From Gemmatimonadota bacterium (GTDB lineage Bacteria; Gemmatimonadota; Gemmatimonadetes; Gemmatimonadales; Gemmatimonadaceae): a stretch of DNA of 38,474 bases. The first letter of the stretch is position 1. Every line of letters starts with the position of its first letter. Made by a program: the position numbers and the translations under genes. Below the pieces are notes generated by a model, which had not been told where the DNA came from, did not search any database, and saw only the letters and a list, made by a program, of their open reading frames with translations. The stretch covers positions 10,455-48,928 of the forward strand of contig QHUA01000143.1 in assembly GCA_003221805.1 (NCBI GenBank), read 5' to 3'. Below are positions 38,086 to 38,474 of this stretch, in pieces.

Positions 38086-38474
38086 ATGAGGCTTCGCTCT
38101 TTTGTCAGAGTGCTGGCGTTGATCGCTGTCGCGAACAAGCTGAGCGCTCAACAAGCGTGGAACGATCAGCGCACCTTGGCTCTCGTCCAGCGCGCCACCG
38201 AGCGTAGGGCGAATCAGCTGGCCGACACCGCGCTCGTCGACTACAAAGCTACGGCGCATGGCTACGTGACGTTCCTCGCACAATTTGGAGAGGGGTTTCC
38301 GGAGCCGCCAAAGATCGTGAAGGCGGACGAGCTGGGTCTGGAAGTCTACTGGCGGGCGCCCGATCTGAGCAAGCAGCGCATCATGGGCCGTCGTGATACG
38401 CTGCTGCTTCCCACCGACATCAACTATCATCGCGATCACCTCGGCATCGTCCAGAACAACTTCAGAAACATCAT
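38086..38474 (+). CDS. Secreted hypothetical protein (3' end runs off the window)
   Basis: ATG 38086 opens MRLRSFVRVLALIAVANKLSAQQAWNDQRTLALVQRATERRANQLADTALVDYKATAHGYVTFLAQFGEG...; signal peptide plus uninterrupted frame to the window end. Confidence 0.7.
   Translation, partial: MRLRSFVRVLALIAVANKLSAQQAWNDQRTLALVQRATERRANQLADTALVDYKATAHGYVTFLAQFGEGFPEPPKIVKADELGLEVYWRAPDLSKQRIMGRRDTLLLPTDINYHRDHLGIVQNNFRNI

Overview
This 38.5-kb, GC-rich, gene-dense window looks like a bacterial chromosome. Gene content and order suggest a Gemmatimonadota-like lineage, but that is inference. Most of it is housekeeping. In order: gpmI (partial, -); an envelope cluster (degenerate L,D-transpeptidase paralogue, L,D-transpeptidase, M15 peptidase); small DUF and lipoprotein genes; SGNH hydrolase; DMT/GRP-type sugar transporter (-); DinB; PTP-like phosphatase; DUF3224; TonB-dependent receptor; DUF1569; guaB; APC permease; nrnA-like DHH; NifU-C plus Mrp; sigma-70/membrane-protein/bactofilin-like module (-); ubiE-ubiD-ubiA-ubiX (late quinone steps); half-UvrC and mutM (-); purD and metB/C-like (-); glmM-glmS-dtd-maf; NUDIX-GT9-Kdo-kinase-like-trpE (-); and a partial secreted protein. 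I found no RNA genes, CRISPR arrays, transposons or phage. The observations most worth a second look are: a pseudo-L,D-transpeptidase whose catalytic Cys position is Ala, directly upstream of an intact one; a ubiX that appears to have lost about 58 nt and its frame next to intact ubiD; a frameshift near the 3' end of a bactofilin-like membrane gene; a probable CTG start codon in dtd; a perfect 12-bp inverted repeat enclosing a start codon; GGG-rich heptamer arrays with G-quadruplex spacing at two loci; and a trpE/Kdo-kinase/GT9/NUDIX operon with ATGA overlaps at all three junctions. I see no convincing wholly new multi-gene system. All calls are from reading the sequence; no database search was run.
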